Shown: positions 8,712 through 17,736, counted from the stretch's first letter. The stretch is 64,000 nt of DNA from Hydrogenophaga palleronii NBRC 102513 (GCF_001571225.1 NZ_BCTJ01000019.1:25014-89013), one strand, 5' to 3'. The notes: a model not told the origin generated them from the letters alone. Numbers and translations are program-made.

Positions 8712-10735
8712 ATCAATTGAGCCTGGGCGACAAGCTCGTCGACCCGAGAACACAGAACGTGACCATGGCTGTCACAAGTTCCACGCCGACCATGGGACGC
8801 ATCCGGGTGCTCGAAATCGACGCCGACACGGAGCGATGGATTCCCCATGAAGAGCTCCGCCATCGAATCTCCGCCGGCAATCTGGAAGTGCAACGAGCAG
8901 GGAATCCCGCTCTGACGACCTTCTTCGACCGCAGTGACGCTGCGACGCGCAAGCACCAAGGCGCGCGTCACACGTCGCGAGGCGTCGCACAAGAACATTA
9001 CCTGACAGCGCTTGAGCGGGCCACCCGCATCGTTCGTGAACTGAACGAGTACTGCAAGCGCCATCGAGTCAGCGCCTACGCCGCGTACCCTATTGTTCGT
9101 CAGCGGTTTGACAATGAGTATCCAGGCTGGATTTTCCCGTCAATGGCAACGGCCTACCGACTTCTCGAACGCGACAAGTGCAATGCTCCCTTGCTCATGC
9201 CAAACCATGTCCGGGGCAATCGGTCAGAACGCTACTCTCCAGCGCTCATTGAGCTCATTTGTACATTGGGCGAGGAGCACTATTGCGAGCAACATTCGAA
9301 GTGGAACCTCAAAGCGCTGACAGACCTATGCCGACGCACTGCCATTCAGCGCGAGTTACTCTCCGCGAAAGCATCGCTCAGCCAGAAGTTCGTCCGCAAA
9401 ATCATCGTCACCCGACTACATTCCATGCCGGAGGTCCAGCGCCATCTGGCTAAGGACCGGGCCGCCAAGGCTTCGGTCGCCAGCAGACGCATCCAAGTGG
9501 ACGGTTTGCTGCAACGCGTCGAGCAGGACACATTGCACCTGCCATTCGTCATCAGGACACCAGATGGTGTGTGCTCAGACGTCAACCTTGCGCATGCCAT
9601 TGATTGCGGTAGCAGCATCGTGACGGGCTGGCACCTGAAGATTGGGACCCTCAACGAGTCCGACGGCCTTCGATGTATCGAATCCATCCTCTTCTCAAAA
9701 GGGCCTTCATTCAAGTATCTTGATATTGATGACGCTCTTGACCTCTATGGGACACCGGCGCTACTGGTCTTGGACAACGGCGCTGAAACGCGCGGTGACC
9801 GGATTCGAAGGCTCACGCAGTTGGGGGTGGACGTCCACTATTGCAAGGCGCGCAACCCTCAGGAAAAGCCTTTCATCGAACGTCTCAATCGTTCCCTGAA
9901 GGAAGCGCTCGAACTGCTCCCAGGATGCACCCGCCTGAATGGCCTGGACGGTCAACGCGACCCGGTTGCCCTGGGCGATGACCTCATGACGTTTGAGGAG
10001 CTGAAACGCTGGATTGCACGGTGGTACTACGAAAAGTGGGCCGACACCGTTCTTAAACGATTCGTGGATGAAGAGGTGTGTGAGGAAAGCAAACTCGGTG
10101 TCACCCCTCGCCAACGATACGAGAACATCTTTGAGCGGCTGGGGCACGCACTGCCTCTGCCACCAAACAAAGGCGCATGGATTCGCACCAAGTACAACGC
10201 AGTACGCCGCAAGCTGAGCAGAAAATCTGGCGTCACCCACGATACCTACGACTTCAAGGGCGACAACCTTGAGTTCCTGCTCGAGCGCTTCGGTCAAGAG
10301 CCTGTGGATGTTCTGTTTGACCCAGAAGACTACCGCCGCGTGTATGTCGTGGACGGCACCGAGCTGGTTGAACTGACCAACGAAGCGGCCAACGAGTTTT
10401 CGCCTGCCTACTCGTTTGAGTACGCAAAAGAGCACCGCGCCGCAATCAAAGCTGCGAACCCCGAGTCCGCCAGAAGTGCTTCGTTTACTGAGTCGGTTTA
10501 TGACCGGTCCATGCGCTCGTCTAGCGCTGCCAACAAGTCGAAGAAGTCTCCTGGTCGCCGTGAGAAGCGTGAAGTCGTCCAAAAGGCCAAGCACAGGGAG
10601 GCTGTTGCGCGTGCATCTAAAACGCCGCTGTTGCCTTCTAAACCTAAAACGCCGGCCTTAAACAACTCCATGGCTACATGGGATGACGTGGACGAATTGT
10701 CGCCACGCAATCGCAACACAGGAGCACTGATATGA
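8708..10735 (+). CDS. tnsB: Tn7-like transposase TnsB (DDE recombinase)
   Basis: 675 codons. The chosen ATG (8708) overlaps tnsA; the frame extends upstream to 8636 but that part lies within tnsA. An N-terminal HTH/Mu-type DNA-binding region is followed by the rve integrase core. Acids are seen in IQVDGLL (near 265), ALLVLDNGAE (near 356) and EKPFIERLNR (near 392), the last two about 35 apart as in DDE transposases. A Mu-type C-terminal beta-barrel follows, then a basic tail rich in K, R and S. TnsB binds the end repeats and does the 3' cleavage and strand transfer. CTAAAAC motifs lie inside its 3' end (10614 and 10644). The stop overlaps tnsC. Confidence 0.9.
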   Translation: MNQLSLGDKLVDPRTQNVTMAVTSSTPTMGRIRVLEIDADTERWIPHEELRHRISAGNLEVQRAGNPALTTFFDRSDAATRKHQGARHTSRGVAQEHYLTALERATRIVRELNEYCKRHRVSAYAAYPIVRQRFDNEYPGWIFPSMATAYRLLERDKCNAPLLMPNHVRGNRSERYSPALIELICTLGEEHYCEQHSKWNLKALTDLCRRTAIQRELLSAKASLSQKFVRKIIVTRLHSMPEVQRHLAKDRAAKASVASRRIQVDGLLQRVEQDTLHLPFVIRTPDGVCSDVNLAHAIDCGSSIVTGWHLKIGTLNESDGLRCIESILFSKGPSFKYLDIDDALDLYGTPALLVLDNGAETRGDRIRRLTQLGVDVHYCKARNPQEKPFIERLNRSLKEALELLPGCTRLNGLDGQRDPVALGDDLMTFEELKRWIARWYYEKWADTVLKRFVDEEVCEESKLGVTPRQRYENIFERLGHALPLPPNKGAWIRTKYNAVRRKLSRKSGVTHDTYDFKGDNLEFLLERFGQEPVDVLFDPEDYRRVYVVDGTELVELTNEAANEFSPAYSFEYAKEHRAAIKAANPESARSASFTESVYDRSMRSSSAANKSKKSPGRREKREVVQKAKHREAVARASKTPLLPSKPKTPALNNSMATWDDVDELSPRNRNTGALI

Positions 10736-11703
10736 GTCAAGCCGCCGCCCTTCGCATGGCAATCCAGTCGCGTGAACTTCCGCACGCATATTTTGAAGAA
10801 CACATGAATGAGCTGCACATGCGCATTCAGGACGCCTTGGAAGGTAATCCTCCCTCCTGCGACATGGTCGTGGGACCCTCGCGTGTCGGCAAATCCATGC
10901 TCGCCGATGCCCTCGTTCGGAACTACCCGGAGAGCGCTAAGGACGGAATTCGACAAGTACCCGTCTTGAAAGTTCGAACGCCATCGCCGGCCTCTCCCCG
11001 CGTTCTGCCGCGCAGCGTGCTTGTTGCATTGAAGGCCCCCGTACCTGCATCCATGGCCAGTACAGCGTTGATGTATGAACGCATGGCTCGCCAGTTGAAA
11101 ACGGCAGGCACCCGTGTGATTCTTTTTGACGAAGCCAGCCAAATCGTCGATGTCGGAACCCGAATGTCGCCTCGAGCGGCAGGGGACTGGTTCAAACAGT
11201 TGCTCGACGCACTGGACATCAGCGTAGTGCTTCTCGGCGTCCCACGCTTGGAGTCGCTGCTCAAAAGTAACGAGCAGCTGAGACTCAGGTCCGGGGCAGT
11301 CATGCGCTTTAACCCCTACTCATGGGAAGACATCGCTGAGCGGAGACAGTTCGTCGCCTGCACGCGCGCATACGTGACGATGTTTGAAGAGACCGGCAGC
11401 CGCTTTCTCTTTGACCATGAGGCCTTGGTGCGCAACACCTATCTCTTGTCCGGCGGCTTGATTGGCATTGTGACCAAGTTCATGGCACGCCTGGCATTCG
11501 ATATCAAGAGCCGCGAGAACCGCGACATTTCCTTTGAGGACTGTGCAGCAGCAGCCTCGCGGATTGAAGCTGCGAGCAACGAGGACTTCCCCGCGTTCTC
11601 CGCAGAAACCATTGCGGATGTCAACATGAACGCCAGCCACATCTTCGTGCTAGAGGAATCGCGAGCCGACACTCGCAAAACTCGCGGAGGCGCGAAAAAG
11701 TGA
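10732..11703 (+). CDS. tnsC: Tn7-like AAA+ ATPase regulator TnsC
   Basis: 323 codons. An AAA ATPase with Walker A GPSRVGKS near residue 47 and Walker B RVILFDEASQ near 131. The following VVLLGVPRLESLLKSNEQLRLR carries sensor-like and arginine-rich motifs, as in TnsC/TniB/IstB relatives. TnsC forms ATP-dependent filaments on target DNA, bridges the TniQ/TnsD target selector to TnsAB, and confers target immunity. ATG at 10732 overlaps the tnsB stop, and the gene's own stop overlaps the GTG of tniQ. Length is shorter than E. coli TnsC (555 residues) and closer to TniB-like versions. Confidence 0.88.
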   Translation: MSQAAALRMAIQSRELPHAYFEEHMNELHMRIQDALEGNPPSCDMVVGPSRVGKSMLADALVRNYPESAKDGIRQVPVLKVRTPSPASPRVLPRSVLVALKAPVPASMASTALMYERMARQLKTAGTRVILFDEASQIVDVGTRMSPRAAGDWFKQLLDALDISVVLLGVPRLESLLKSNEQLRLRSGAVMRFNPYSWEDIAERRQFVACTRAYVTMFEETGSRFLFDHEALVRNTYLLSGGLIGIVTKFMARLAFDIKSRENRDISFEDCAAAASRIEAASNEDFPAFSAETIADVNMNASHIFVLEESRADTRKTRGGAKK

Positions 11704-13538
11704 GCCTCCACGAAACGAAACTCATCACGACGTTTTCCCCTTTAAAGGACGAGGGGGGACTTCAGTTCTACCGGCGGTTGTCGGCCGCCAACGGCATGTT
11801 CGGCTGGAAGGAGCTGGCAAAGCTCAGCGAAGTCTCTGGCGCGCGCAGCGGACTCTTCAATCATCCTGAACATGTATCGAGGATGCTGGGCATCGAAAGC
11901 GCCGCATGCCAAATGGCAAGTGCACGCGAGGAGCTCACGTTGAGCTGGCGTGGCCTGCGTCGAACCGGATTCGATGCCATTTGCCCGCACTGCCTGAAAG
12001 AGTCCACCCATCTCCGGCAAAGTTGGGAGCACGTGTACATGGTCGCGTGTCCGAAACACAAAACCCTGCTCGTTGACAGATGCGACGCATGCGGAACGCG
12101 CTTGTCCGACCAGCGCGAACGCCTGGAGGTCTGCGCGTGCGGTCACAACCTGCTCGAGGGTCAGACGATACCGGCCACGCACACTCAGCTTTGGGTGTCC
12201 TCGGTCATCGCGTCCGGAAGCGTCAGCGGCATATCAGGACTTCCTGACTTGCAGAACGTTCCGGTTGAGTTGTTCGCCCTTTTGGTGCGCACCTTTTGCC
12301 AGCTTTATGACCCTTCGTTCACGGTGACCCGCGAGAACTCGGCTGCACCCAAGGCGGTTCTGGAGGCCATCGAGTTCTTGCGGCCGCTCGAGCAACTCCT
12401 TACTAAATGGCCTCGTGGATTTGAAGACCACGTCCGCGAGCGCATCGACTTGTCCCCCCAGGGCGGGCGCACGCTGAACACTCGACTGGGCAAATGGTAC
12501 TTGCGCATCAAAGAAGTGGCTTCGGAGGGTCCGCTGGGCGTGTTCCTTGAGCTCGTCCACAACGTTGCGGTAAATGACTTTTCTGGCGTGTTGGCCCTGG
12601 ACCATGTGTCCGGGTTAGCCGGCCGTCGCCGTTCGCATCTGATGCTTCCCGATGCCGCAGCTCGTATCGGCGTGCATTGGACCACCTTGAGAAAGGCCGT
12701 CGAGGCTGGGGAAGTCGAATGCATCAAACGGCCCTACGCGAACAGAGGCGAAGCTCGAGAAATACCCGTTGCCGAAGTAGAGCGCGTCATCCTCGCTCGC
12801 AAGGGCTGGATTGGGGAGGGCGCTGCACGCGAACGAATGAACGTGCCGGAGCATGTGTTCAAGGGCCTAGTTCAAGCGGGCCTCATCGTCTGTGACAGCT
12901 CTGCTCGCTCAGATATTCGCCGTGGCGCACCTGTCGAGGTAGCCTCCATCGAGCGACTTCTCACCCGCTTGAATGAAATGGGTGTCCAAGACGCACTAGC
13001 AGTTGCCCGACGAGTTCGTCTGAATGAAGTCGCCGCACGACGGCTTGGCGACATCAAGGCTCTCGGTCGACTTCTGAGCGCAGTTGCGAATGGCGACGTC
13101 CATCCTGTCAATTGCGCAACAACGGTTGGAGAGGTGGAGTTCCTGGAGGCCGATGTCGACACGTTCTTCTCTTCCAAGGTTGTGGAGGCGGGTCTCACGG
13201 TTCAAGAACTGGCGAAGACGACGGGCTGGAAGTGGGAGTCCATCAGCCACTGGCTTCATGAGGGGTTCCTGGAGTCGGTTCCAGCGGTTCTTCGTGGTCA
13301 GCCTTGCCGCGTTGTGATGCCCGAGCACCTGGTCAAGTTCAGCCAAACCTATGTGCCTTTGAGCAGTCTCGCTCATTCAATAGGCGCGCGCCCATCCGAG
13401 CTGCTTGAGAGGCTCGGCTCGGTAGAAGTTTTTGGTGGCAAACCTCTGCCCAGCGGAGCCATGCGCGGTGGGCTTGTGCGCTTGGCCGACCTTGCGACGG
13501 CCGCGCTGCAACCGGGCCTCGTTCGCGATGCGCACTGA
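11700..13538 (+). CDS. TniQ/TnsD-like target-selection protein
   Basis: 612 codons from a GTG at 11700 overlapping the tnsC stop. The N-terminal TniQ domain contains a zinc-ribbon pattern: CPHC near residue 95, ACPKHKT, CDAC, then CACG. The long C-terminal half carries several helix-turn-helix-like stretches: DAAARIGVHWTTLRKAVEAG, LGDIKALGRLLSAV and VQELAKTTGWKWESISHWLH. This is the organisation of TnsD, which reads a specific chromosomal attachment site, rather than of short CAST-type TniQ proteins that partner Cascade. No Cas gene is nearby. Target site unknown; the DNA-binding role is inferred. Confidence 0.85.
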   Translation: MSLHETKLITTFSPLKDEGGLQFYRRLSAANGMFGWKELAKLSEVSGARSGLFNHPEHVSRMLGIESAACQMASAREELTLSWRGLRRTGFDAICPHCLKESTHLRQSWEHVYMVACPKHKTLLVDRCDACGTRLSDQRERLEVCACGHNLLEGQTIPATHTQLWVSSVIASGSVSGISGLPDLQNVPVELFALLVRTFCQLYDPSFTVTRENSAAPKAVLEAIEFLRPLEQLLTKWPRGFEDHVRERIDLSPQGGRTLNTRLGKWYLRIKEVASEGPLGVFLELVHNVAVNDFSGVLALDHVSGLAGRRRSHLMLPDAAARIGVHWTTLRKAVEAGEVECIKRPYANRGEAREIPVAEVERVILARKGWIGEGAARERMNVPEHVFKGLVQAGLIVCDSSARSDIRRGAPVEVASIERLLTRLNEMGVQDALAVARRVRLNEVAARRLGDIKALGRLLSAVANGDVHPVNCATTVGEVEFLEADVDTFFSSKVVEAGLTVQELAKTTGWKWESISHWLHEGFLESVPAVLRGQPCRVVMPEHLVKFSQTYVPLSSLAHSIGARPSELLERLGSVEVFGGKPLPSGAMRGGLVRLADLATAALQPGLVRDAH

Positions 13539-13576
13539 CTGAAGCAGTCAACCGCTCATCTTCACGCGAGGAAAAC

Positions 13577-14539
13577 ATGCGCCTTATGTTCATTGACTTT
13601 GATGGTGTTCTTCACCCCGTCGAGAACGCCAATCTACAAGGAGGCCATTTCTGCTGGCTACCCATTCTGGTCAAGATGCTCGAGCACTACGACGATGTGC
13701 GGGTGGTCGTGCATTCCTCGTGGCGTTACGAATACACAGACCAAGAGCTTCGAGAACTGTTGGGCCCATTGGGAGGAGCGCTCATCGGCAGCGCGCCACG
13801 TATGCGCCGAGAGCATGCGATTGAGTCAGTTCTCCTGGCAAACAAAACGCTCCTGACGAGCCATCTTGTTCTTGACGATGACGCACGCGAGTTCACGTCA
13901 AGCAAGCTGAATCTTGTGCTGTGCCAACCTCACCTCGGACTATCAGACGTCAAAGTCCAGACTGCGGTCGAGTCCTGGCTTTGGCGAACAAAGCCCCACG
14001 CGCAAGCGAACTCCCGCACAAAGCTACCTCGGGGCTTTGGCGAAACCATTCTCTATCTGGACTACGACGGTGTTCTTCACCATGAAAACGTGCTTTGGCA
14101 TCCGAGTCGTGGCGCATATGCCGGCCCCCCGGGGTTCCGCCTTTTCGAGCACGCTCCTCTCTTGGAGGAGCTCTTGAGTCCCTATCCTCAAATGCGCATT
14201 GTGTTGAGCACTGCTTGGGTACGAACTTACGGCTGCTACGGCAGCGCCAAGAGGTTGCCCCCAGGGCTGCGCGCGAGGGTAATCGGTGCCACCTTTCATA
14301 GCCACATGGACCGCGCGACCTTTGTAGCCAAACCCAGAGGCCAGCAAGTCATCGAAGATGTGCTTCGCCGATGCCCCTACGCGTGGATGGCGCTCGACGA
14401 TGTCGATGAGGGGTGGAACTCAGAGATGAAGGCGAACGTTGTTATCACGGATGAGCGACTGGGTATCAGTGCGCCTGGCACCGTGCAGGCCATCAAGCCT
14501 CTACTCGAACGTATCCACGCGAAGAACAGTGGCGCGTAA
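13577..14539 (+). CDS. Tandem HAD-domain protein (HAD_SAK_2-like, two copies)
   Basis: 320 codons, ATG at 13577 with AGGA 5 nt upstream, 38 bp after tniQ and probably in the tns operon. Two HAD-like phosphatase domains lie head to tail. The first begins LMFIDFDGVLHP (residues 3-14) and carries VVHSSWRYEYT and VLDDDAREF. The second begins ILYLDYDGVLHHENV (near 158) and carries IVLSTAWVRTYG and ALDDVDEGW. Each has the DxDGV nucleophile motif, the S/T of motif II and the DD of motif IV, so both look catalytically competent. This resembles the HAD domain of Swiss-Army-Knife RNA-repair proteins (HAD_SAK). A role in transposition is not established; it may be cargo or an accessory factor. Confidence 0.8.
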   Translation: MRLMFIDFDGVLHPVENANLQGGHFCWLPILVKMLEHYDDVRVVVHSSWRYEYTDQELRELLGPLGGALIGSAPRMRREHAIESVLLANKTLLTSHLVLDDDAREFTSSKLNLVLCQPHLGLSDVKVQTAVESWLWRTKPHAQANSRTKLPRGFGETILYLDYDGVLHHENVLWHPSRGAYAGPPGFRLFEHAPLLEELLSPYPQMRIVLSTAWVRTYGCYGSAKRLPPGLRARVIGATFHSHMDRATFVAKPRGQQVIEDVLRRCPYAWMALDDVDEGWNSEMKANVVITDERLGISAPGTVQAIKPLLERIHAKNSGA

Positions 14540-15276
14540 GAGGCTGAGAGGATGTTCCTCGTTTGGCCGTCACAGAAGTTATTGTGAATCCCAATAATTA
14601 TATTTTTCGGAATAATTTCTATAGTGCTCACTTAATGGGCTGCTCCGTGGCAGCAGCCATCGTCGACGACACACAGGCGCCAAGTCGTCGACTTTTGGAG
14701 GTGAGTCATGGAAAAATCAGCGGTGCAACTCTTACCGAAGCTATGCGAACCACGCACACAAGTCCGTGCCGGGCGTTCTGAACAAAGAGCCTGTCTGTTG
14801 GCGCCCAAGCGCATTTGCCCTTCCTTGGCAGGCCGCATACAGGTGCGATTCCCCGCCTAGCTTTGAAACTGCGGCGGCTCGTGCTCACGAAGGGGCCCGT
14901 TTTTGGTATCTCCCCTGAAAGAATCCCAACGGGCCAGTTACGGGATGCCTACGTAATTACGAGAAGCCTAGTAATTCTCCGTAACGGCTGCAGAAGAGAC
15001 CCCGCCGCGATGCTCCTGAGGCCTTCGGATGGGCCTTCGGGGCCTGTCACCCCCAAGCAATGCCAGTTGACTCGGTCTACTCGACCAAACGACGCGAGGC
15101 GACGCTAAGCCAGATTCGTCGGTCGCTCCCACCGCAAGTCACTATGGCATTCGAGCACCCAGGAATTTTTTCTCTGGATATGGGCCACCTCTTCCCAACT
15201 TACGGGTTCTCTATACGCCGGCAAGCCTTGATTTCCCTAGGGGTAGCTTCTCACCTTATGGAGCTGCCTACACCGA
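14540..15276. other. Gene-poor interval between the tns operon and the 8-kb element
   Basis: No convincing gene. An AT-rich stretch near 14578-14630 could hold the 3' end signals of the operon or a transposon end, but I see no terminal repeat. Direct GGCCTTCGG repeats occur near 15021-15040. The last 5 bases before the element are the TTTGT target duplication. The frames here have atypical composition and look like decayed DNA. Confidence 0.4.
14708..14860 (+). CDS. Possible 50-codon small ORF with strong ribosome-binding site
   Basis: ATG at 14708 is preceded by GGAGG with 6-nt spacing, one of the best Shine-Dalgarno sequences in the window. The peptide starts MEKSAVQLLPKLCEP and is basic in its second half. 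No family is recognised and codon use is unremarkable. It may be a remnant of a larger gene or chance. Confidence 0.25.
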   Translation: MEKSAVQLLPKLCEPRTQVRAGRSEQRACLLAPKRICPSLAGRIQVRFPA

Positions 15277-15281
15277 TTTGT
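15277..15281. repeat. Target site duplication, left copy (TTTGT)
   Basis: TTTGT directly precedes the TGTAGG tip and is repeated exactly after the right tip at 23319-23323. A 5-bp duplication is the signature of Tn7/Tn402-class insertion. Confidence 0.85.
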
Positions 15282-15327
15282 TGTAGGTTCTCAGATGTCG
15301 TGCAAACTTTCTCAGAAGTAATGCAAA
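15282..15327 (+). repeat. Left terminal inverted repeat with two 19-bp subrepeats
   Basis: The tip TGTAGG is followed by TTCTCAGATGTCGTGCAAA (15288-15306) and TTCTCAGAAGTAATGCAAA (15309-15327). These two direct copies are spaced 21 bp apart, two helical turns, as expected for adjacent transposase protomers. Confidence 0.85.
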
Positions 15328-16185
15328 CGTTGCCCCCGCAGGATTTGTAGGTCGCCACATTAAATGGAGCTGGCGCCAAAGTACTGCGACTGGCGCTCGT
15401 TAGTTGTTGTGACTGCCCTAACTGTCAGTCGCTAAGGTCCCATGAACGGCGGATCTAGGTGCTGAAGACAACGACAACTGTGCAGCAGCGGCTGCGGCCG
15501 TTGGCGGTCGCGCCCGCAATGCACGCCGTGGTCACATTGCTGTCATCCAGGCATCTGTGACGTCGCTGGCTCCCTGACTGTTCACGGAGGCAATGCAACT
15601 CTGCCGGGGGCAGTGGAGCTCAGGCCGGGCGAGCGTCAAGTGACTATCTGTCCAACAGGCACTGCCGCCCTAAGCCGGTCTCAGAAGCGTGTCAGCTTCC
15701 GCTCAACTGCGATCCCCGAGTGGACCGGACTACGATACCGCGCAGGGCCACAATTAAAGGAGATCCAAAGCTAGCCTTAAGGAATAGGCCAAAAGCGGTC
15801 GCTACTTCACGCGCAAGCTCATTCCTAGGAGGGTTCATGGTTACGGTGACTGGAAGGCGCAAGCGTTCCTGCGGACGCGAACGGCAACAACGTTGCTTTT
15901 TCCTGCACAAAATGCGGAGGATCCGTGTTGGCAACATTGCTTGTCCACCAAAGGGGTTCGTCTGAAAGCAAGCCGACGCAATGCCTTGCTTGCTCCTCTG
16001 CTTTTTGGGTTGAATCATATAGCGAGCGGTGACTACTACGAGCATGGTCGGCTACAAAGCCCAATCCATCAAGATCGGATCGCCAGTCACCTAAGTCCCA
16101 TGGGCGCAAAGTCTCTGAAGGTGCCATGACTGAAACCTCCGGGTTTCATTGCTTCGGTGTTGATCAGACGCTGGCGAGAGTTGCC
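15328..16185. other. Gene-poor interval inside the left end of the element
   Basis: About 850 bases without a supportable gene. Frames are short, carry no ribosome-binding sites and have odd composition. It may contain decayed cassettes or a lost transposase or integrase region. An AGGAGG-like sequence before an ATG at 15838 leads only to a short frame of unconvincing composition. Confidence 0.4.
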
Positions 16186-16404
16186 TCAATCTCCTGGTGG
16201 CTTTGCCAATTGGCGCTCCTGAACGGCGCGCCTAAGCGCTCGCAGTTCGGCACGTGCGGCGTCTCGCATAGCGCCGCGATCTATCGGCGCGCCGTCATCG
16301 TACATTGTGTGCAGTGCCGTACTACGTGTGTCGAATGATTCAACAGCATAGTCCAGCCAGCATGCGTAGCCAGTTGGCGGCGGGGGAGGCGTAGAAGAAC
16401 TCAT
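16186..16404 (-). CDS. Small hypothetical protein
   Basis: 72 codons from ATG at 16404. The peptide begins MSSSTPPPPPTGYACWLDYA and continues with an aspartate-containing helix and an arginine-rich helical C-terminus (RAELRALRRAVQERQ). The proline-rich head followed by YACWLDYAV recalls small orphan proteins found beside mobile elements, but I cannot name the family. The open frame extends far upstream without protein-like composition, so the internal ATG is preferred. No strong ribosome-binding site is seen. It lies downstream of the attC-like site at 16787-16853 in the same orientation as the other cassette-like genes. Confidence 0.55.
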   Translation of the reverse strand: MSSSTPPPPPTGYACWLDYAVESFDTRSTALHTMYDDGAPIDRGAMRDAARAELRALRRAVQERQLAKPPGD

Positions 16405-16786
16405 GGTGTATAGGGAGTGCGACCTGCGTCGGGCTTTGATTCTGCTCCGTACCCAACATCTGTATCTGACTTTTATGAGCTGGCCCCCTGAATGACTGGA
16501 TTTAGTGTCAGAGGTGATCGGCATGCGAAGGACCGTGACGACTTTGAATATCGATGTCCAACACATGCTGCCGAAGTCAGAGTTCGCTTCTGACCGATAG
16601 ATGAAGTCTTGCCTAGGAGCCCGAGAGGTATGCGTCCAGCAATTCCGTCTTGAGTCTTGAGATATACCCAGCGCCGAGGCATCGTGTGGCACCCCTAATG
16701 ATGCTGTCGCGTGAAGCCTGTTCAGGGCTCGCCTACGATGTCGCAGATCGGCCATGAACGATCTTTGCGCATGCGCAAAAGCTGCC
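16405..16786. other. Non-coding interval between small ORF and attC-like site
   Basis: No gene or clear signal recognised in these roughly 380 bases; short frames only. Confidence 0.4.
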
Positions 16787-16853
16787 GTTTAACGTTTGAA
16801 CTCACCGAACTGTGCGGCATTTCGCACAGGTCCGGTGGGATGATGGGTTGGGC
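16787..16853 (-). repeat. attC-like recombination site 1
   Basis: Read on the minus strand, the 67-bp site starts with GCCCAAC (R'' type RYYYAAC, 16853-16847) and ends with GTTAAAC (R' type GTTRRRY, 16793-16787). Between them is an imperfect hairpin, CACCGGACCTGTGCG against CGCACAGTTCGGTG with one bulged base. The segment before R' reads GTTCAAAC, close to the CTCAAGC of classical integron cassette sites. It lies 10 bp after the stop of the Mrr-like gene, the normal position of an attC. Confidence 0.65.
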
Positions 16854-16862
16854 GTCCAACGG

Positions 16863-17666
16863 TCAAATGTCGACCTCATCCCTGACTAGTTCAACTGTTG
16901 GCTTGGCGACAGCCATTATCTCAGTAACCGTAGGGGGGTTAAGACGATAAGCGAGATTTAGCGACGCAAGCAGGCGCCCACCATCAACGAGTTCCACTAC
17001 AAAGCCTCGGTGTGCCGCTAAAAATTGTTCTTTAGTCACACCGCGAGTAAACTTAGATGAAGTGACAAGTAGAGAATTGGTAGCGCCATTGATTGCCATT
17101 GTTCCAATGAGTTCTCTAAGAACACGCACTCCAACCTTGTTCTTAGTGTGTTTTACCTGAGCGTATACATCTCCATGCTCGTCATGATCGACGATGACAT
17201 CAATACCACCATCCTTGGACCTAGCAGTTACTCGCGCGTTGTAGCCAAACTCTCGGAATACGCCCTTTGTGATATCTTCTAGAACTCCCCAGGCGGTTGA
17301 AGAACCTTGGCCCAATAGATGTGATTGAATTTCGCGTTCAAGCAATGCTAGCTGGTGTTCATCTGGCCCCGGCGAAAACGTGTGAAGGGCGGCCCCAGTT
17401 GCGGAAAGAATTCGAACTGCGCGATCAGGTGATGAACCACATGAACTATCCCACTGATCGTGAGATGCGAACCACCAGCCACACGATTCACAACGCATTA
17501 CTTTAATGTATTGAGAATATTTCCGATCATCAGATTCATCTTTCCGGTCTGTTATTGATAGCGCCGGGCCGCCTTTGCAGCAGGGGCAAGCACTGCTCCC
17601 AAAAACTGCCAATAAAAGAGGAGTCGATTGAGTTTGGTTTCTATATTGCCAGATTCGGGAACTCAT
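16863..17666 (-). CDS. Mrr-type restriction endonuclease with N-terminal zinc ribbon
   Basis: 267 codons from ATG at 17666; a TTG at 17681 is also possible but lies in the attC2 R' box. The N-terminus holds two cysteine pairs (CPCC and CESC), suggesting a zinc ribbon that may read modified DNA. The C-terminal half matches the Mrr-cat PD-(D/E)xK fold: FGYNARVTARSKDGGIDVIV near 140 supplies the aspartate, and DVYAQVKHTKNKVGV the QxK pair. Conserved LLVTSSKFTRG follows, also usual in this family. Such enzymes typically cut foreign, often modified, DNA. The gene is bracketed by two attC-like sites on the same strand, so it looks like an integron-type gene cassette. Confidence 0.82.
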   Translation of the reverse strand: MSSRIWQYRNQTQSTPLLLAVFGSSACPCCKGGPALSITDRKDESDDRKYSQYIKVMRCESCGWWFASHDQWDSSCGSSPDRAVRILSATGAALHTFSPGPDEHQLALLEREIQSHLLGQGSSTAWGVLEDITKGVFREFGYNARVTARSKDGGIDVIVDHDEHGDVYAQVKHTKNKVGVRVLRELIGTMAINGATNSLLVTSSKFTRGVTKEQFLAAHRGFVVELVDGGRLLASLNLAYRLNPPTVTEIMAVAKPTVELVRDEVDI

Positions 17667-17675
17667 GGGTTTGAT

Positions 17676-17736
17676 GCCCAACGTTTGAGGTTATGCGAAG
17701 CTGCGTTGAGCCTCGCCTCGAATGATGGGATTAGAC
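17676..17736 (-). repeat. attC-like recombination site 2
   Basis: Minus-strand reading: GTCTAAT (17736-17730, one base off the RYYYAAC R'' consensus) followed by CCCATCATTCGAGG, a short imperfect stem, then CCTCAAAC and GTTGGGC (R', 17682-17676). Total 61 bp. The CCATCAT and TCAAACGTT blocks are shared with site 1. It lies 23 bp downstream of the HEPN-like gene stop and immediately upstream of the Mrr gene, as expected for consecutive cassettes. Confidence 0.62.

Noticed and set aside
15240..15273. Possible nested transposon tip (TGTAGGCAGC on the minus strand)
   Set aside because: Only six bases match the element tip and no partner end or target duplication was found.
7395..15276. CRISPR-associated transposon (CAST)
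   Set aside because: No cas genes, no repeat-spacer array, and the TniQ is long and TnsD-like with its own DNA-binding domains.
14540..15276. Right end of the Tn7-like transposon
   Set aside because: No terminal repeat or TGT tip with a partner near tnsA could be seen.
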